Assembly: GCF_039851975.1 (NCBI RefSeq)
Contig: NZ_CP156660.1
Span: 1,116,001-1,180,000 of the forward strand
Source: Desulfoscipio sp. XC116
Lineage (GTDB): Bacteria; Bacillota; Desulfotomaculia; Desulfotomaculales; Desulfallaceae
Reading direction: 5' to 3'
Length of the DNA stretch: 64,000 nt
The translations under genes and the position numbers were made by a program. Each line of letters starts with the position of its first letter. Within the stretch, counting starts at the first letter, position 1. The notes beneath the pieces were generated by a model. The model saw only the letters and a list, made by a program, of their open reading frames with translations. It made no database searches and was not told the origin of the DNA. Positions 17,381 through 27,340 of this stretch are shown one piece after another.

Positions 17381-17409
17381 TTGACAAATGAAACCACTAG
17401 TGCTATGTT
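17381..17409 (+). promoter_or_regulatory. Sigma-A-type promoter of hrcA operon
   Basis: TTGACA (17381-17386), a 17-nt spacer and TATGTT (17404-17409) stand directly before the CIRCE element. Confidence 0.8.
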
Positions 17410-17420
17410 TTTATTAGGTG

Positions 17421-17447
17421 TTAGCACTCAATATGGGAGAGTGCTAA
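17421..17447 (+). promoter_or_regulatory. CIRCE operator (HrcA binding site)
   Basis: TTAGCACTC, a 9-nt spacer and GAGTGCTAA: a perfect consensus CIRCE inverted repeat between the promoter and hrcA. HrcA represses here until heat or misfolded proteins engage GroE, giving autoregulation of the whole hrcA-grpE-dnaK-dnaJ cluster. Confidence 0.97.
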
Positions 17448-17463
17448 CAAGGAGGTGTCGCAA

Positions 17464-18510
17464 ATGACCCTTGATACCAGGAAAAAGAATATTTTAATGG
17501 CTATCGTGCAGGATTACATTGCCACTGCGGAGCCGGTGGGCTCCCGGACCATTGCCAGAAAATATAAACTGGGGGTGAGTTCGGCAACTATTCGCAATGA
17601 AATGGCCGACCTGGAAGAGATGGGTTATATTGAGCAGCCCCATACCTCTGCCGGAAGAGTGCCCTCTGACCAGGGGTACAGGTATTATGTGGATCATTTA
17701 ATGCAGCGTGAGGAGTTCAGTTCGGAAGAAGCCAAATTAATACTGAACGGCTATTTGACCAAGAAACAAGAAGTCGGTGACGTGCTTAGGAGTACCGGGC
17801 AGTTATTGTCACAGATTACCAATTATGCCGGGGTGGTAATGACTACTTGTTACGGTAAGGGTAGGTTTAAGCATATTCAGCTGGTTCATATGGGTGAAAG
17901 GCAATCTATGGTGGTGGTGGTAACCGATGCCGGGGCTGTGTATCATCGGATTATTGATATCCCGGAGAACATTGATGCCGCCGACTTGGATACTATTTCC
18001 CTTGTATTGAATCATAAGCTGCAGGGTAAAACAATTGAAAATATTCGTTTGACATTGATTAAAGAAATCTATTTTGAACTGGCCAAACAAAAACATATTT
18101 TGAATATGGCGATGGATGTGGTTCAGGAAGGGTTATCTCTGGAAACCGGGGAAAAAATATATTTGGGCAGTATATTTAATATTTTAAACCAACCCGAGTT
18201 TCATAACATAGAAAAGGTAAAAATATTGCTTAGCCTGCTGGAAAATGAACAGGAGCTGGCCAATATCATGGCTGATGTTTTCCGGGAGGAAGGCGTGACG
18301 GTGCGCATCGGCGAAGAGATGGTGGACGGCAGGATGAGAGATTACAGCCTGGTTGTGGGTACGTACCGCATGGAGGGCAAACCGGTGGGGAGTGTCGGCC
18401 TGTTGGGACCTACCAGAATGGATTATGCCCGGGCGTTTGCCGTAGTGGAATATATGACGGATAACCTTTCGCTGGTTATGGAAAGGCTGATGCGCTGGCG
18501 GGGTAAATAA
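17464..18510 (+). CDS. hrcA: Heat-inducible transcription repressor HrcA
   Basis: This 348-residue protein has an N-terminal winged helix (ILMAIVQDYIATAEPVGSRTI, then VSSATIRNEMADLEEMGYIEQPHTSAGRVPSDQGYRYYVD), followed by the GAF-like dimerisation domain. It binds the CIRCE site 17 nt upstream of its start. The ATG at 17464 sits 8 nt after GGAGG and is preferred over the in-frame GTG at 17455. Confidence 0.97.
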   Translation: MTLDTRKKNILMAIVQDYIATAEPVGSRTIARKYKLGVSSATIRNEMADLEEMGYIEQPHTSAGRVPSDQGYRYYVDHLMQREEFSSEEAKLILNGYLTKKQEVGDVLRSTGQLLSQITNYAGVVMTTCYGKGRFKHIQLVHMGERQSMVVVVTDAGAVYHRIIDIPENIDAADLDTISLVLNHKLQGKTIENIRLTLIKEIYFELAKQKHILNMAMDVVQEGLSLETGEKIYLGSIFNILNQPEFHNIEKVKILLSLLENEQELANIMADVFREEGVTVRIGEEMVDGRMRDYSLVVGTYRMEGKPVGSVGLLGPTRMDYARAFAVVEYMTDNLSLVMERLMRWRGK

Positions 18511-18615
18511 ACAGGTATTAGGTTATATTTATTATTTATTGTATTTATTAATAAGACCACACTATGAGCATAAAAAAACATTTAACTTTGTTTGTGGTGA
18601 CCAAGGAGTGATGGT

Positions 18616-19317
18616 ATGGGTAAAACATATTATACCAAGGTCGACGGGGAATCCGTTCGGTGCGCGGACACTGCCTGCGCGGCGCCGGGTGAGCATTTTG
18701 CTGATGATTTAAAGCAGACGGACTGCCGGGCAAACAGCGAGGCGGATAACTTCAGCGGCCCCGAAACCGTCCCTGAGGATCGGGAGATTGGTGACGCGGA
18801 GGTTCGTGCACAAGGGGAGTCGCCGGAAGAGCCTGCGGAGCAGCCGGTGGACATACAGCGGCTGAAAGAAGAGCTGGCCGGGCAAAAGGCCAAGGCTGAG
18901 GACTATGTAAACCGTCTGGTACGTTTGCAGGCTGATTTTGATAATTACCGCAAGCGTACAGTGAAGGAAAAGGAAGACTTTTTTAAATACGCCTCGGCTT
19001 CCCTATGTGAGGCGCTGCTGCCGGTGCTGGATAATTTCCAGTTGGCTCTGGCCGCCAAAGAGCAGGACCCGGCTCAAGTGGCCGAGGGGGTGGCCATGAT
19101 CTTTCGGCAGCTGCAGGATGTACTGCAAAAAGAGGGACTTGCGCCGATAGCGGCAGTGGGTGAGCAATTCGACCCTACCCGGCACGAGGCGGTTATGCAA
19201 GAAATAACGGATGAATATGCCGAAAATACTGTAACAGCGGAATTGCGCCGGGGGTATTATCTAAAAGATAAACTGCTGCGCCCTGCGATGGTTAAGGTGG
19301 CTAAATCCGAAAATTAG
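18616..19317 (+). CDS. grpE: Nucleotide exchange factor GrpE
   Basis: The 233-residue co-chaperone releases ADP from DnaK. An acidic, low-complexity N-terminal extension of ~75 residues precedes the long dimerisation coiled coil (about 80-125, LVRLQADFDNYRKRTVKEKEDF). The C-terminal beta domain carries FDPTRHEAVMQE and GYYLKDKLLRPAMVKVAK. It lies 105 nt after hrcA and 30 nt before dnaK. Confidence 0.95.
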   Translation: MGKTYYTKVDGESVRCADTACAAPGEHFADDLKQTDCRANSEADNFSGPETVPEDREIGDAEVRAQGESPEEPAEQPVDIQRLKEELAGQKAKAEDYVNRLVRLQADFDNYRKRTVKEKEDFFKYASASLCEALLPVLDNFQLALAAKEQDPAQVAEGVAMIFRQLQDVLQKEGLAPIAAVGEQFDPTRHEAVMQEITDEYAENTVTAELRRGYYLKDKLLRPAMVKVAKSEN

Positions 19318-19347
19318 TTGACAGCAAAATATTAGGAGGCGATAGAT

Positions 19348-21213
19348 ATGGCTAAAGTACTGGGTATTGACTTGGGTACCACCAATTCCTGTATGGCTGT
19401 TATGGAAGGCGGCGAAGGGGTGGTTATACCAAACGCCGAAGGTGGGCGTACCACCTCTTCCGTGGTGGGATTTTCCAAAACAGGTGAGCGGTTGGTGGGA
19501 CAAGTGGCCAAAAACCAGGCGGTCAGCAACCCCGACCGCACCATAAGCTCTATAAAAAGGTATATGGGCTCCGATCATAAAGTAAATATAGATGGTAAGG
19601 ATTATACTCCCCAGGAGATATCCGCTATGATACTGCAGAAGATGAAAGCTGACGCGGAAAGCTATCTGGGTGAAAAGGTAACCCAGGCTGTGATAACCGT
19701 ACCGGCCTACTTTACCGACGCGCAGCGTCAGGCTACCAAAGATGGCGGTAAAATTGCCGGTCTTGAGGTGCTCAGGATTATTAACGAGCCTACGGCGGCA
19801 GCGCTGGCCTATGGTCTGGATAAAGGCGATGAACAAACCATATTGGTATTTGACCTGGGCGGCGGCACTTTTGACGTGTCAATTTTGGAGCTGGGTGACG
19901 GAGTGTTTGAGGTTAAGGCTACCAGCGGCAACAACCGGCTGGGCGGCGATGATTTTGACCAGCGCGTTGTGGAGTACCTTGCCGGTGAATTTAAAAAGGA
20001 TACCGGTATTGATTTAAAAGGTGACCGGATGGCCATGCAGCGTCTTAAAGACGCGGCGGAAAAAGCCAAGGTGGAACTAAGCGGCGTGATGTCCGCCAAT
20101 ATCAATCTGCCTTTTATTACGGCCGACGCCGGCGGTCCCAAACACCTGGATATTAATCTTACCCGGGCCAAGTTCAATGAACTGACGGCGGATTTGGTGG
20201 AAAAGACTATGGGACCTACCAGGCAAGCGATGACAGACGCCGGTCTAAAGCCCCAGGATATTAATAAAGTTTTGCTGGTGGGCGGTTCCACCCGTATACC
20301 GGCAGTACAGGAAGCCATTAAGAAATACCTCCAGAAAGAACCCCACAAGGGTATTAATCCGGACGAATGTGTGGCCATTGGCGCGGCTATCCAGGGCGGT
20401 GTGCTGGCCGGTGAAGTTAAGGATGTGCTCCTGCTTGACGTTACTCCGCTTTCCCTGGGTATTGAAACCTTGGGCGGCGTGTTTACCGGATTGATTGAGC
20501 GTAATACCACTATTCCTACCTCTAAGAGCCAAGTATTTTCCACCGCCGCCGACGGTCAGACTACGGTGGAAATCCATGTGCTGCAGGGTGAGCGTTCCAT
20601 GGCGGCCAATAATAAAACGCTGGGGCGGTTCCAGCTGTCCGGTATACCGCCGGCACCCCGGGGGGTACCGCAAATTGAGGTCAGCTTTGATATAGACGTT
20701 AACGGCATCGTCAATGTATCAGCCAAGGACAAAGGTACGGGCAACAGCCAGAGCATTACTATTTCAGGTGGCTCGGGTCTTAGCGACGAGGAAATTGATA
20801 AGATGGTTAAAGACGCCGAGAAGAATGCTGCGGATGACGAACGGCGCAAAGAACTGGTGGAACTGCGCAATCAGGCCGACAGTATGATTTACCAGGCTGA
20901 GAAGACTATTAAAGACCTGGGTGATAAGGCCGACAAAGATAAAGTTGAACAGGTCAACCAGGCCGCCGAACGGCTTAAAGAGGCTGTCAAGGGTGATGAT
21001 ATCGACGCTATTAAGGCCGCCACTGAAGAATTAACCAAACCGCTGTATGAGCTGTCCGCCGTGCTGTATCAACAGCAGCAGGCCGGGGCCGATCAGGCCG
21101 GCGGCGCCGGTGCGGGCTGTGGTGCAGGCGGTTGCGGTGCGGCACCTGGGGAGAACAAAGAAAACGTGGTGGATGCCGAGTATGAGGTAGACGAGGATAA
21201 AAAGGATAAATAA
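19348..21213 (+). CDS. dnaK: Chaperone protein DnaK (Hsp70)
   Basis: This 621-residue Hsp70 opens [15 protein letters not shown] and has the phosphate-2 and adenosine motifs ([28 protein letters not shown]), the linker [19 protein letters not shown] and a substrate-binding domain. The C-terminal tail is unusual: before the acidic end ([15 protein letters not shown]) lies a short Gly/Ala stretch with two cysteines ([14 protein letters not shown]). AGGAGGCG precedes the ATG. It is in the CIRCE operon with grpE upstream and dnaJ downstream. Confidence 0.98.
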   Translation: MAKVLGIDLGTTNSCMAVMEGGEGVVIPNAEGGRTTSSVVGFSKTGERLVGQVAKNQAVSNPDRTISSIKRYMGSDHKVNIDGKDYTPQEISAMILQKMKADAESYLGEKVTQAVITVPAYFTDAQRQATKDGGKIAGLEVLRIINEPTAAALAYGLDKGDEQTILVFDLGGGTFDVSILELGDGVFEVKATSGNNRLGGDDFDQRVVEYLAGEFKKDTGIDLKGDRMAMQRLKDAAEKAKVELSGVMSANINLPFITADAGGPKHLDINLTRAKFNELTADLVEKTMGPTRQAMTDAGLKPQDINKVLLVGGSTRIPAVQEAIKKYLQKEPHKGINPDECVAIGAAIQGGVLAGEVKDVLLLDVTPLSLGIETLGGVFTGLIERNTTIPTSKSQVFSTAADGQTTVEIHVLQGERSMAANNKTLGRFQLSGIPPAPRGVPQIEVSFDIDVNGIVNVSAKDKGTGNSQSITISGGSGLSDEEIDKMVKDAEKNAADDERRKELVELRNQADSMIYQAEKTIKDLGDKADKDKVEQVNQAAERLKEAVKGDDIDAIKAATEELTKPLYELSAVLYQQQQAGADQAGGAGAGCGAGGCGAAPGENKENVVDAEYEVDEDKKDK

Positions 21214-21294
21214 AGCTTATTTGTTTTAGTAACAGGATTTTAGTGCGTTGCGTAGAATAATTTAAGGTTGTGTGATATAAAATAACTGCCGCTG

Positions 21295-21320
21295 CGGGAG
21301 GGCTGTTCGAAGCCCTCCCG
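21295..21320 (+). other. Hairpin between dnaK and dnaJ
   Basis: CGGGAGGGCT and AGCCCTCCCG form a perfect 10-bp stem with a GTTCGA loop. No T-run follows. It may stabilise the dnaK 3' end or set lower dnaJ expression. Confidence 0.6.
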
Positions 21321-21351
21321 GTGGTGTTTGAAGTATGAGGTGGTGGATGCC

Positions 21352-22476
21352 GTGGCAAAGCGGGATTATTATGAGGTGCTGGGGGTTTCCCGGGACGCTT
21401 CACCGGATGAGATTAAGAAAGCTTTTCGTAAGTTGGCCCGCCAGTATCACCCCGACGCCAACAAGCAGGATCAAAACGCTGCGGAAAAGTTTAAAGAAAT
21501 AGGCGAGGCCTATGAAGTGTTAAGTAATGCCGAAAAACGGGAGGCTTACGATCGTTTCGGTCACGCGGCTACAGACGGCCAGTTCAATGGTGGCTTCAGC
21601 GGCTTTGGCGGCGCTGATTTCGGTGGTATTGGCGATATATTTGATATGTTTTTCGGCGGTGGCGGGCGTCAGCGGCGGCATGGCCCCGAGCCGGGTGCTG
21701 ATTTGCGGGTTGATATGGAGATTACCTTTGAGGAGGCTGCCTTTGGCTTAGAAAAGGAAATTAAAATACCTCGCATCGAAGACTGCGGCACTTGTGGCGG
21801 CAGTGGGGCGGCGCCGGGCACCACAAAGAAAAACTGTGATGTTTGTAAGGGTACGGGGCAGGTTCAGTATGCCCAGAACACTCCGTTCGGACGTATTGTG
21901 CAGTCCCGCGCTTGTGACCGCTGTCGCGGCACAGGGGTAATTATCGAAAAGCCTTGTTCCACTTGCCGGGGTTCCGGTAAAGTGCGGCGCAGCAGGACCT
22001 TAAAAGTAAAAATTCCCGCCGGAGTGGATACCGGCTCCAGGCTGCGTTTGACCGGCGAGGGAGAAGCCGGCCTGCGCGGCGGGCCGCCGGGCGATTTGTT
22101 TGTTTATATTCATGTGCGGCCTCACGCCACGTTCAAACGTGATGGCAATAATGTCATAATTGATGTATCAATCAATTTTGTTCAGGCATCTTTAGGCGAT
22201 GAAATCAGTGTACCCACTTTAGAGGGTCAGGCCAAGCTGAAAGTACCGGAAGGAACGCAGTCGGGCACGGTGCTGCGCATGAAAAGCAAGGGCATTCCCG
22301 ATGTGCGGGGCTATGGCCGCGGGGACCAGCATGTGCGCATTAGCGTCGTTACACCTACCCGGCTGACCGGTAAACAAAAGGATTTGCTGCGTGAATTTGC
22401 CCGTATTGAGGGTCAAAAACCGCATAGTGGAGAGAAAGGATTTTTTGAAAAAATGAAGGACGCCTTTTCCGGGTAG
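21352..22476 (+). CDS. dnaJ: Chaperone protein DnaJ (Hsp40)
   Basis: This 374-residue class I J-protein starts at GTG 21352, giving the standard [17 protein letters not shown]. It has the J-domain HPD signature (YHPDANKQ), a Gly/Phe segment (about 70-110), four CxxCxGxG zinc motifs ([32 protein letters not shown]) and the C-terminal substrate domains. An in-frame TTG 24 nt upstream is less well placed. It stimulates DnaK ATPase. Confidence 0.97.
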   Translation: MAKRDYYEVLGVSRDASPDEIKKAFRKLARQYHPDANKQDQNAAEKFKEIGEAYEVLSNAEKREAYDRFGHAATDGQFNGGFSGFGGADFGGIGDIFDMFFGGGGRQRRHGPEPGADLRVDMEITFEEAAFGLEKEIKIPRIEDCGTCGGSGAAPGTTKKNCDVCKGTGQVQYAQNTPFGRIVQSRACDRCRGTGVIIEKPCSTCRGSGKVRRSRTLKVKIPAGVDTGSRLRLTGEGEAGLRGGPPGDLFVYIHVRPHATFKRDGNNVIIDVSINFVQASLGDEISVPTLEGQAKLKVPEGTQSGTVLRMKSKGIPDVRGYGRGDQHVRISVVTPTRLTGKQKDLLREFARIEGQKPHSGEKGFFEKMKDAFSG

Positions 22477-22709
22477 CAGCCGAAAGGGTGTGCCGGGTGG
22501 TCCTGGGCGACTTAGTAAATAGATTGGATTAAAGTAACAATGGATTTAAGGCGGGTATGGTATTTAAAACTGCTGCCTTTTGCGTGTTGCCTTATTTTCC
22601 GGATCACAGCCCGTTATGTAAAGTATGGCTGTTTATGATTGTATGGGAAGTCACGTTATTATTTGTCCGGAAATTTATGAAAACCAAGTTTGACCCGGGG
22701 GGTTTTGGT

Positions 22710-23651
22710 TTGAGATGGCTGGAGATTGCGGTTGCCGCTCCCGCTGAGCTCGTGGAAGCGGTGGCCAATGTATTTAACGAAAATGGCTCGGGCGGGGTTG
22801 TGATAGAAGACCCCGCCTTAATTGTAGATTTGCTTGCCAAAGGTACTGCCGAAACAGTGGCCCCCGCCTTAAAGCCGCCGCCAAGCGGGCAGGCTGTGGT
22901 GAAGGGGTATTTTTGCTGTGATTGTTCCCTTGCGGATCGGCTGGGGACTTTATCCCGCAGGTTCACCGATTTGTCCGTGAGTTGGCAGACCAGGGAAATC
23001 AGGGAGCAGGATTGGGCTACTGCTTGGCAGGAGTATTACAAGCCGGTGCGGGTGGGTAAGAATATTGTTATAAAACCATCTTGGGAGGATTACATTGCCC
23101 GGGTGGGGGAAACCGTCATTGAACTGGATCCCGGCATGGCCTTTGGCTGCGGAACTCACGCTACCACGGCCATGTGTCTGGCTTTACTTGAAGAATTGGC
23201 GCCGGGCTGTGCAGTGGTTTATGATGTTGGTACGGGGTCGGGCATATTGTCTGTGGCGGCCGCGCTGCTGGGTGCCCGGCAGGTGATCGCTGTGGATATA
23301 GATGAGCCGGCGGTGCGGGCGGCCCGTGAAAACGTCGAGCGTAACGGTGTAGCCGACCGGGTTGCGGTAGTGCGGGGCAACCTGTTGGATAACATGACGG
23401 GTGGTCGGGCCGATCTGGTGGTGGCCAATATTATTGCCGATGTGATTATCCGCCTGGCCCCGGATGCCGCAGCGGCGCTAAAACCCGGCGGCAGGCTGAT
23501 CGCCTCGGGAATTATCAATGACCGGGCCGGTGAGGTGCGTCAGGCCCTGGGTGATGTCGGGCTTGAGCCTGTAAAGGAGCTAACCGGGGGCGAGTGGGTG
23601 GCCATGGTTTATCGCAGGCCCGACCTTTCGGTGCCGGGTACCGGGTGTTGA
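22710..23651 (+). CDS. prmA: Ribosomal protein L11 methyltransferase PrmA
   Basis: This ~313-residue SAM methyltransferase trimethylates L11. Motifs: LEIAVAAPAELVEAVANVF at the N-terminal substrate domain, ELDPGMAFGCGTHATT, VYDVGTGSGILSVAA (motif I), VAVDIDE and DLVVANIIADVI. A TTG at 22710, 7 nt after a G-run SD, matches the usual MxWLEI start; an ATG at 22677 is possible, and the ORF extends to 22557 without family similarity. The last codons (VPGTGC) and stop lie inside a GTTGAAA repeat shared with ybeY. Confidence 0.93.
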   Translation: MRWLEIAVAAPAELVEAVANVFNENGSGGVVIEDPALIVDLLAKGTAETVAPALKPPPSGQAVVKGYFCCDCSLADRLGTLSRRFTDLSVSWQTREIREQDWATAWQEYYKPVRVGKNIVIKPSWEDYIARVGETVIELDPGMAFGCGTHATTAMCLALLEELAPGCAVVYDVGTGSGILSVAAALLGARQVIAVDIDEPAVRAARENVERNGVADRVAVVRGNLLDNMTGGRADLVVANIIADVIIRLAPDAAAALKPGGRLIASGIINDRAGEVRQALGDVGLEPVKELTGGEWVAMVYRRPDLSVPGTGC

Positions 23652-23668
23652 AAGTTGAAAGTTGAAAG
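23631..23668 (+). repeat. GTTGAAA tandem repeat unit, copy at prmA 3' end
   Basis: The sequence CCGGGTGTTGAAAGTTGAAA with further GTTGAAA units provides the last codons and stop of prmA. An almost identical block ends ybeY at 39605-39646. Three GTTGAAA heptamers are visible here, followed by divergence. Confidence 0.7.
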
Positions 23669-23757
23669 GTTGGCCGGGGATGCTCATGCCGGATGATAAA
23701 AAGTTCTATAAGTTTGCCAGGCTAAAGAGTTAGCCGCTTTTAAGGTTGTGATCAGAA

Positions 23758-24516
23758 ATGCCCAGGTTTTTTGTGCCGCCGGAACAGGTGCGAGGTGACA
23801 GCGTTACCGTTACAGGTCCGGAGGTTAACCATATTAAAAGAGTATTACGACTGGGCCCGGGGGATATAATTACTTTACTGGACGGTCTCGGTAATTTTTA
23901 TGAAAGCCGCATTGAAGGCTCGGCGGGAGACGTTATCATGTGCAGGGTGCTCCGGAGGGGTGCGGCCGGCGGTGAACCTCCCCTGCGGGTGGTGTTGGTG
24001 CAGGGATTGGCCAAGGGCGATCGGATGGATACTGTCGTTCAAAAGGGAACTGAACTGGGGGCGGCGGCTTTTTGGCCCGTGCTTTGCAAACGCAGTGTGG
24101 TGCGCCTGGACGCATCCAAAAAGGCTGCCCGGCTGCAGCGCTGGCAGCGCATCGCGGCCGGGGCCGCCAAACAGTGCCGCCGGGCGCTGGTTCCCGAGGT
24201 GCTGCAGCCGTTGGATTGGTCTGCGGCCCTTAACATTATACCGCCCGGCGCACTGGTTTTGGTCCCCTGGGAAAATGAGACAGGTTGTACGCTTAAAGAA
24301 GTATTGCAAAGCCGGTCCAGGCCGGATGAGGTTTATTTGTTAATCGGCCCCGAAGGCGGTCTGGAGGATAATGAAGTTGAAGAAGCCCGCCTGCGGGGGG
24401 GCATCCCCGTTACACTGGGGCCGCGCATACTGCGTACGGAAACGGCCGGTCCGGCTGTAGTGGCCATGATATTATACCAGTGGGGCGATTTGGGGGGTAA
24501 TCTTTTACATGTCTGA
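23758..24516 (+). CDS. rsmE: 16S rRNA (uracil-1498-N3)-methyltransferase RsmE
   Basis: This 252-residue SPOUT-family enzyme begins MPRFFVPPEQV and has GPEVNHIKRVLRL near residue 20. The knotted SAM-binding region is LLIGPEGGLEDNEVEEA followed by LGPRILRTETAGPAVVAMIL. It methylates U1498 of 16S rRNA. Its 3' end overlaps mtaB by 8 nt, so the two are co-translated; prmA-rsmE-mtaB is a common gene order. Confidence 0.96.
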   Translation: MPRFFVPPEQVRGDSVTVTGPEVNHIKRVLRLGPGDIITLLDGLGNFYESRIEGSAGDVIMCRVLRRGAAGGEPPLRVVLVQGLAKGDRMDTVVQKGTELGAAAFWPVLCKRSVVRLDASKKAARLQRWQRIAAGAAKQCRRALVPEVLQPLDWSAALNIIPPGALVLVPWENETGCTLKEVLQSRSRPDEVYLLIGPEGGLEDNEVEEARLRGGIPVTLGPRILRTETAGPAVVAMILYQWGDLGGNLLHV

Positions 24517-25888
24517 AAAGAAGGTGGCCTTGACCACTTTGGGCTGCAAGGTCAACCAGTATGAGTCGGCGGCACTGGAGGAATTATTCCGGCGGCGTGG
24601 TTACCGGGTGGTGGACTTTGACAGCCCGGCGGATGTTTACATAATTAATACCTGTACGGTGACCCACCTGGGAGATCGCAAATCCAGGCAGCTCATTCGG
24701 CGGGCCGGCAGAACCAATCCCGAGGCCGTGGTGGCGGTAACGGGCTGCTATGCTCAAACGGCGCCCGATGAGGTGCTGAAAGTGGAGGGTGTCGATTTGG
24801 TGGTGGGTGCCGGGCACCGGGCGGATATTGTGGATCTGGTGGAAAGCGTGTCCAAAGGAAACCAAATAAAGGCGGTTGAGGACATTGCCCGGTGCCGGGA
24901 GTTCGAAGAGCTGCCCGGCGAATCGCACCAGGGCCGGGTGCGGGCGTTTCTAAAAATTCAGGAGGGCTGCGAAAACTACTGTGCTTACTGTATTATTCCC
25001 TATGCCCGGGGACCTCTGCGCAGCCGCGCACCGGAAAACGTGCTGGACGGGGTGCGCAGTCTGGTGGCGCGCGGCTTTAAAGAAGTGGTACTCACCGGTA
25101 TTCATACCGGTGCTTACGGTCGTGATAAACACGAAGGTGTCAACTTGGTTCGGTTGCTGGCTTCGCTGGCTAATGTGCCGGGTCTGGTCAGACTGCGGCT
25201 CAGTTCTTTGGAGCCAAATGATATTACTCCGGAATTGTTGGATTTGATGGCGGAGGGGCCGCCGTTTTGCCGGCATCTGCACATCCCCCTGCAAAGCGGG
25301 GATGATTATATTTTAAAGAGAATGAGGCGGCGCTACGATACGAACTTTTTTCGCAGGCTGGCAGCGGGCGTGCGTGACAAATTGCCCGAGGCGGGTATAA
25401 CCACCGATATTATGGTGGGCTTTCCCGGTGAAGAGGACGAACATTTTAGGAATGGCTGTGCTTTTGTCCGGGAGATGCGGTTTTCGGCTCTGCATGTGTT
25501 TAAATATTCTCCGCGCCGGGGTACGCCGGCGGCGGAATTTCCCGGACAGGTGGATCCCCGGGTTAAGGAAATGCGCAGTCGGGAGCTAATAAACATTGGT
25601 TATGCACTGGCCCGTTCTTTTGCCGCCCGGCATTTGGACAAAATCTTACCCGTGCTGGTGGAGCAGGCCGTCGATGTAGGCGAAGACTCTTCCCGGCGAG
25701 TGGACCAAAGCTCTTCAGGCGGTGATGCGGCGGAATTACCCGCCGCCGGGGAAGTATATGAAGGCCTGACCGATAATTATATACGCGTGTTTTTCCCGGC
25801 CCGGGAAAAATGGCGGGGACAACTGGCTGATGTAAAAGTAACCGCACTTAGTGGCGCCGGGCTAAAAGGAAGAATAATTTATAAATAA
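24509..25888 (+). CDS. mtaB: tRNA t6A37 methylthiotransferase MtaB
   Basis: This 459-residue radical SAM methylthiotransferase makes ms2t6A37 in tRNA. The N-terminal domain has TLGCKVNQYES, INTCTVTHLGD and VTGCYAQ, supplying the three auxiliary-cluster cysteines. The radical SAM site is GCENYCAYCIIPYARG. A C-terminal TRAM-like segment (about residues 380-455) contains a longer, polar insertion (GEDSSRRVDQSSSGGD). KVNQYES rather than NxxDSE places it in the MtaB branch, not MiaB. Confidence 0.96.
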   Translation: MSEKKVALTTLGCKVNQYESAALEELFRRRGYRVVDFDSPADVYIINTCTVTHLGDRKSRQLIRRAGRTNPEAVVAVTGCYAQTAPDEVLKVEGVDLVVGAGHRADIVDLVESVSKGNQIKAVEDIARCREFEELPGESHQGRVRAFLKIQEGCENYCAYCIIPYARGPLRSRAPENVLDGVRSLVARGFKEVVLTGIHTGAYGRDKHEGVNLVRLLASLANVPGLVRLRLSSLEPNDITPELLDLMAEGPPFCRHLHIPLQSGDDYILKRMRRRYDTNFFRRLAAGVRDKLPEAGITTDIMVGFPGEEDEHFRNGCAFVREMRFSALHVFKYSPRRGTPAAEFPGQVDPRVKEMRSRELINIGYALARSFAARHLDKILPVLVEQAVDVGEDSSRRVDQSSSGGDAAELPAAGEVYEGLTDNYIRVFFPAREKWRGQLADVKVTALSGAGLKGRIIYK

Positions 25889-25976
25889 GGCAGGATTTAG
25901 AGGTGTTGTGTTGAAATGTAATATCATGCCTTAAATCACCGTTATGCTTATGTTTTTAGGGAGGAGGTGGAAGAAA

Positions 25977-26321
25977 GTGCAGGATTGTATTTTCTGTAAG
26001 ATAATTAAGAGGGAAATCCCGGCTGATATTGTGTACGAGGATGACCATGTACTGGCGTTCAAGGATATTCAACCGGCCGCCCCCACCCACCTTTTATTTA
26101 TACCCAAGAAGCATATTCCCACGTTTTTTGATTTGCAGCCCGAGGACAGCCACATTCTGGGGGAACTGCAAAAAGCCGTTGCCAATGTGGCAAAAGACAT
26201 GGGACTTTCGGAGCGGGGATTTAGGCTTGTTTCCAATTGCATGAAGGATGCCGGTCAGTTGGTTTGGCATATACACTATCATTTTATGGCCGGTAGGACC
26301 TTCCAATGGCCGCCGGGGTAA
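25977..26321 (+). CDS. Histidine triad (HIT) nucleotide-binding protein
   Basis: This 114-residue Hint-type protein has CIFCKIIKREIPADIVYEDD at the start and the triad HIHYHFMAG near the C-terminus, where the central histidine is nucleophilic for purine nucleotide phosphoramidates. The GTG at 25977 follows GAGGAGGTGG and fits the family; an in-frame ATG at 25944 precedes the SD. It is placed between mtaB and rpsU, as in several related genomes. Confidence 0.93.
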   Translation: MQDCIFCKIIKREIPADIVYEDDHVLAFKDIQPAAPTHLLFIPKKHIPTFFDLQPEDSHILGELQKAVANVAKDMGLSERGFRLVSNCMKDAGQLVWHIHYHFMAGRTFQWPPG

Positions 26322-26441
26322 TTGACTGCCCGGAAAGCATATTGTATAATATTATGGTGTGGCAATTTCTATTTGGAGGTTGTTTTTTAGTTTGATTTTA
26401 GAGCAAGTTTTACGGTTTAAGCGGAGGGGAGGGAAGAGTCA

Positions 26442-26633
26442 GTGGCAGAAGTTAGAGTAGGCAAGAATGAAACCCTGGACAGTGCCCTCCGGCGTTTTAA
26501 ACGCACCTGTCAAAAGGCAGGGGTTCTCGCTGAAGCCAGAAAACATGAACACTACGAAAAGCCCAGCGTAAAGAGAAAGAAAAAATCAGAAGCTGCTCGT
26601 AAGCGCAAGGCCAAATTTTCCAGATCCTTTTAA
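26442..26633 (+). CDS. rpsU: 30S ribosomal protein S21
   Basis: The 63-residue, very basic protein starts at GTG and reads [21 protein letters not shown], with [17 protein letters not shown] at the end, diagnostic for S21. It assists initiation on the small subunit. A G-rich SD (GGAGGGGAGGG) lies upstream. Confidence 0.96.
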   Translation: MAEVRVGKNETLDSALRRFKRTCQKAGVLAEARKHEHYEKPSVKRKKKSEAARKRKAKFSRSF

Positions 26634-26680
26634 TTTTATGTTATCCACAGACCTTGCGCGGTCTTAATTAACAAACGTAT

Positions 26681-26712
26681 ATGCCCGGTGCTTAAATAGC
26701 GCCGGGCATTTA
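26681..26712 (+). terminator. Terminator-type hairpin after rpsU
   Basis: ATGCCCGGTGC pairs with GCGCCGGGCAT (one wobble) around TTAAATA, then TTTAAAAT follows. Confidence 0.65.
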
Positions 26713-26848
26713 AAATATCTTGATTTCCCAGCTTATTATAGTTTACGAGCATACGATAATGATAAAGCAGATTCCTGGAGTAAAATCTTTGTGTAAATGT
26801 ATTGTTGGGTACAACCCATGATTAACTGTGCAATGGAGGTGGTTTCCG

Positions 26849-27340
26849 ATGTTGCCGGAACTGGTTCCGTGGTTGGCCGCCTTGGCCTTTTTGCTGGGTA
26901 TTTTGGCGCTGGTGCTGGAAATATTTATATTGGGCTTCGGTGTGGCCGGCCTGGTGGGTATTATATTAATCGGCTGGGGTATAGTGCTGTTAAGTGTAGA
27001 TGTTGCTCTTACTTTTAAGTCCCTTGTGATTGCCCTTACGGCCAGTATAATTATATTTATTATTGGTATTAAGGTTATGTCCAGGTTTAATCTCTGGCAG
27101 CGGCTTACTCTGGTTAGCAGGCAGCGTAATGATGAAGGGTACAGGGCGTCCAGGGCGGAATTGGCGGATTATGCCGGCCGGGAGGGTATTACCTTGACTC
27201 CGCTGCGCCCGTCCGGGGCTGCTCAGGTAGGCGAAGAACGCCTGGATGTGGTCAGTGAGGGAGGATTTATTCCGTCCGGGGCCAAGATCAAGGTGGTGCG
27301 CGTGGAGGGCATTCGTATAGTAGTGCGGGCGTGGGAGTGA
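26849..27340 (+). CDS. NfeD-family membrane protein
   Basis: This 163-residue protein has three to four membrane helices (about residues 3-28, 32-52, 58-80) and a cytosolic OB-fold tail (REGITLTPLRPSGAAQVGEERLDVVSEGGFI...VRVEGIRIVV), the NfeD hallmark. NfeD proteins assist flotillin assemblies, and floA follows 520 bp downstream. GGAGGTGG precedes the ATG at 26849; an in-frame GTG 21 nt upstream would put the SD inside the gene. Confidence 0.9.
   Translation: MLPELVPWLAALAFLLGILALVLEIFILGFGVAGLVGIILIGWGIVLLSVDVALTFKSLVIALTASIIIFIIGIKVMSRFNLWQRLTLVSRQRNDEGYRASRAELADYAGREGITLTPLRPSGAAQVGEERLDVVSEGGFIPSGAKIKVVRVEGIRIVVRAWE

Noticed and set aside
22557-22709. N-terminal extension of prmA
   Set aside because: The extra 51 residues are hydrophobic and unlike the family; TTG 22710 with a G-rich SD gives the normal N-terminus.
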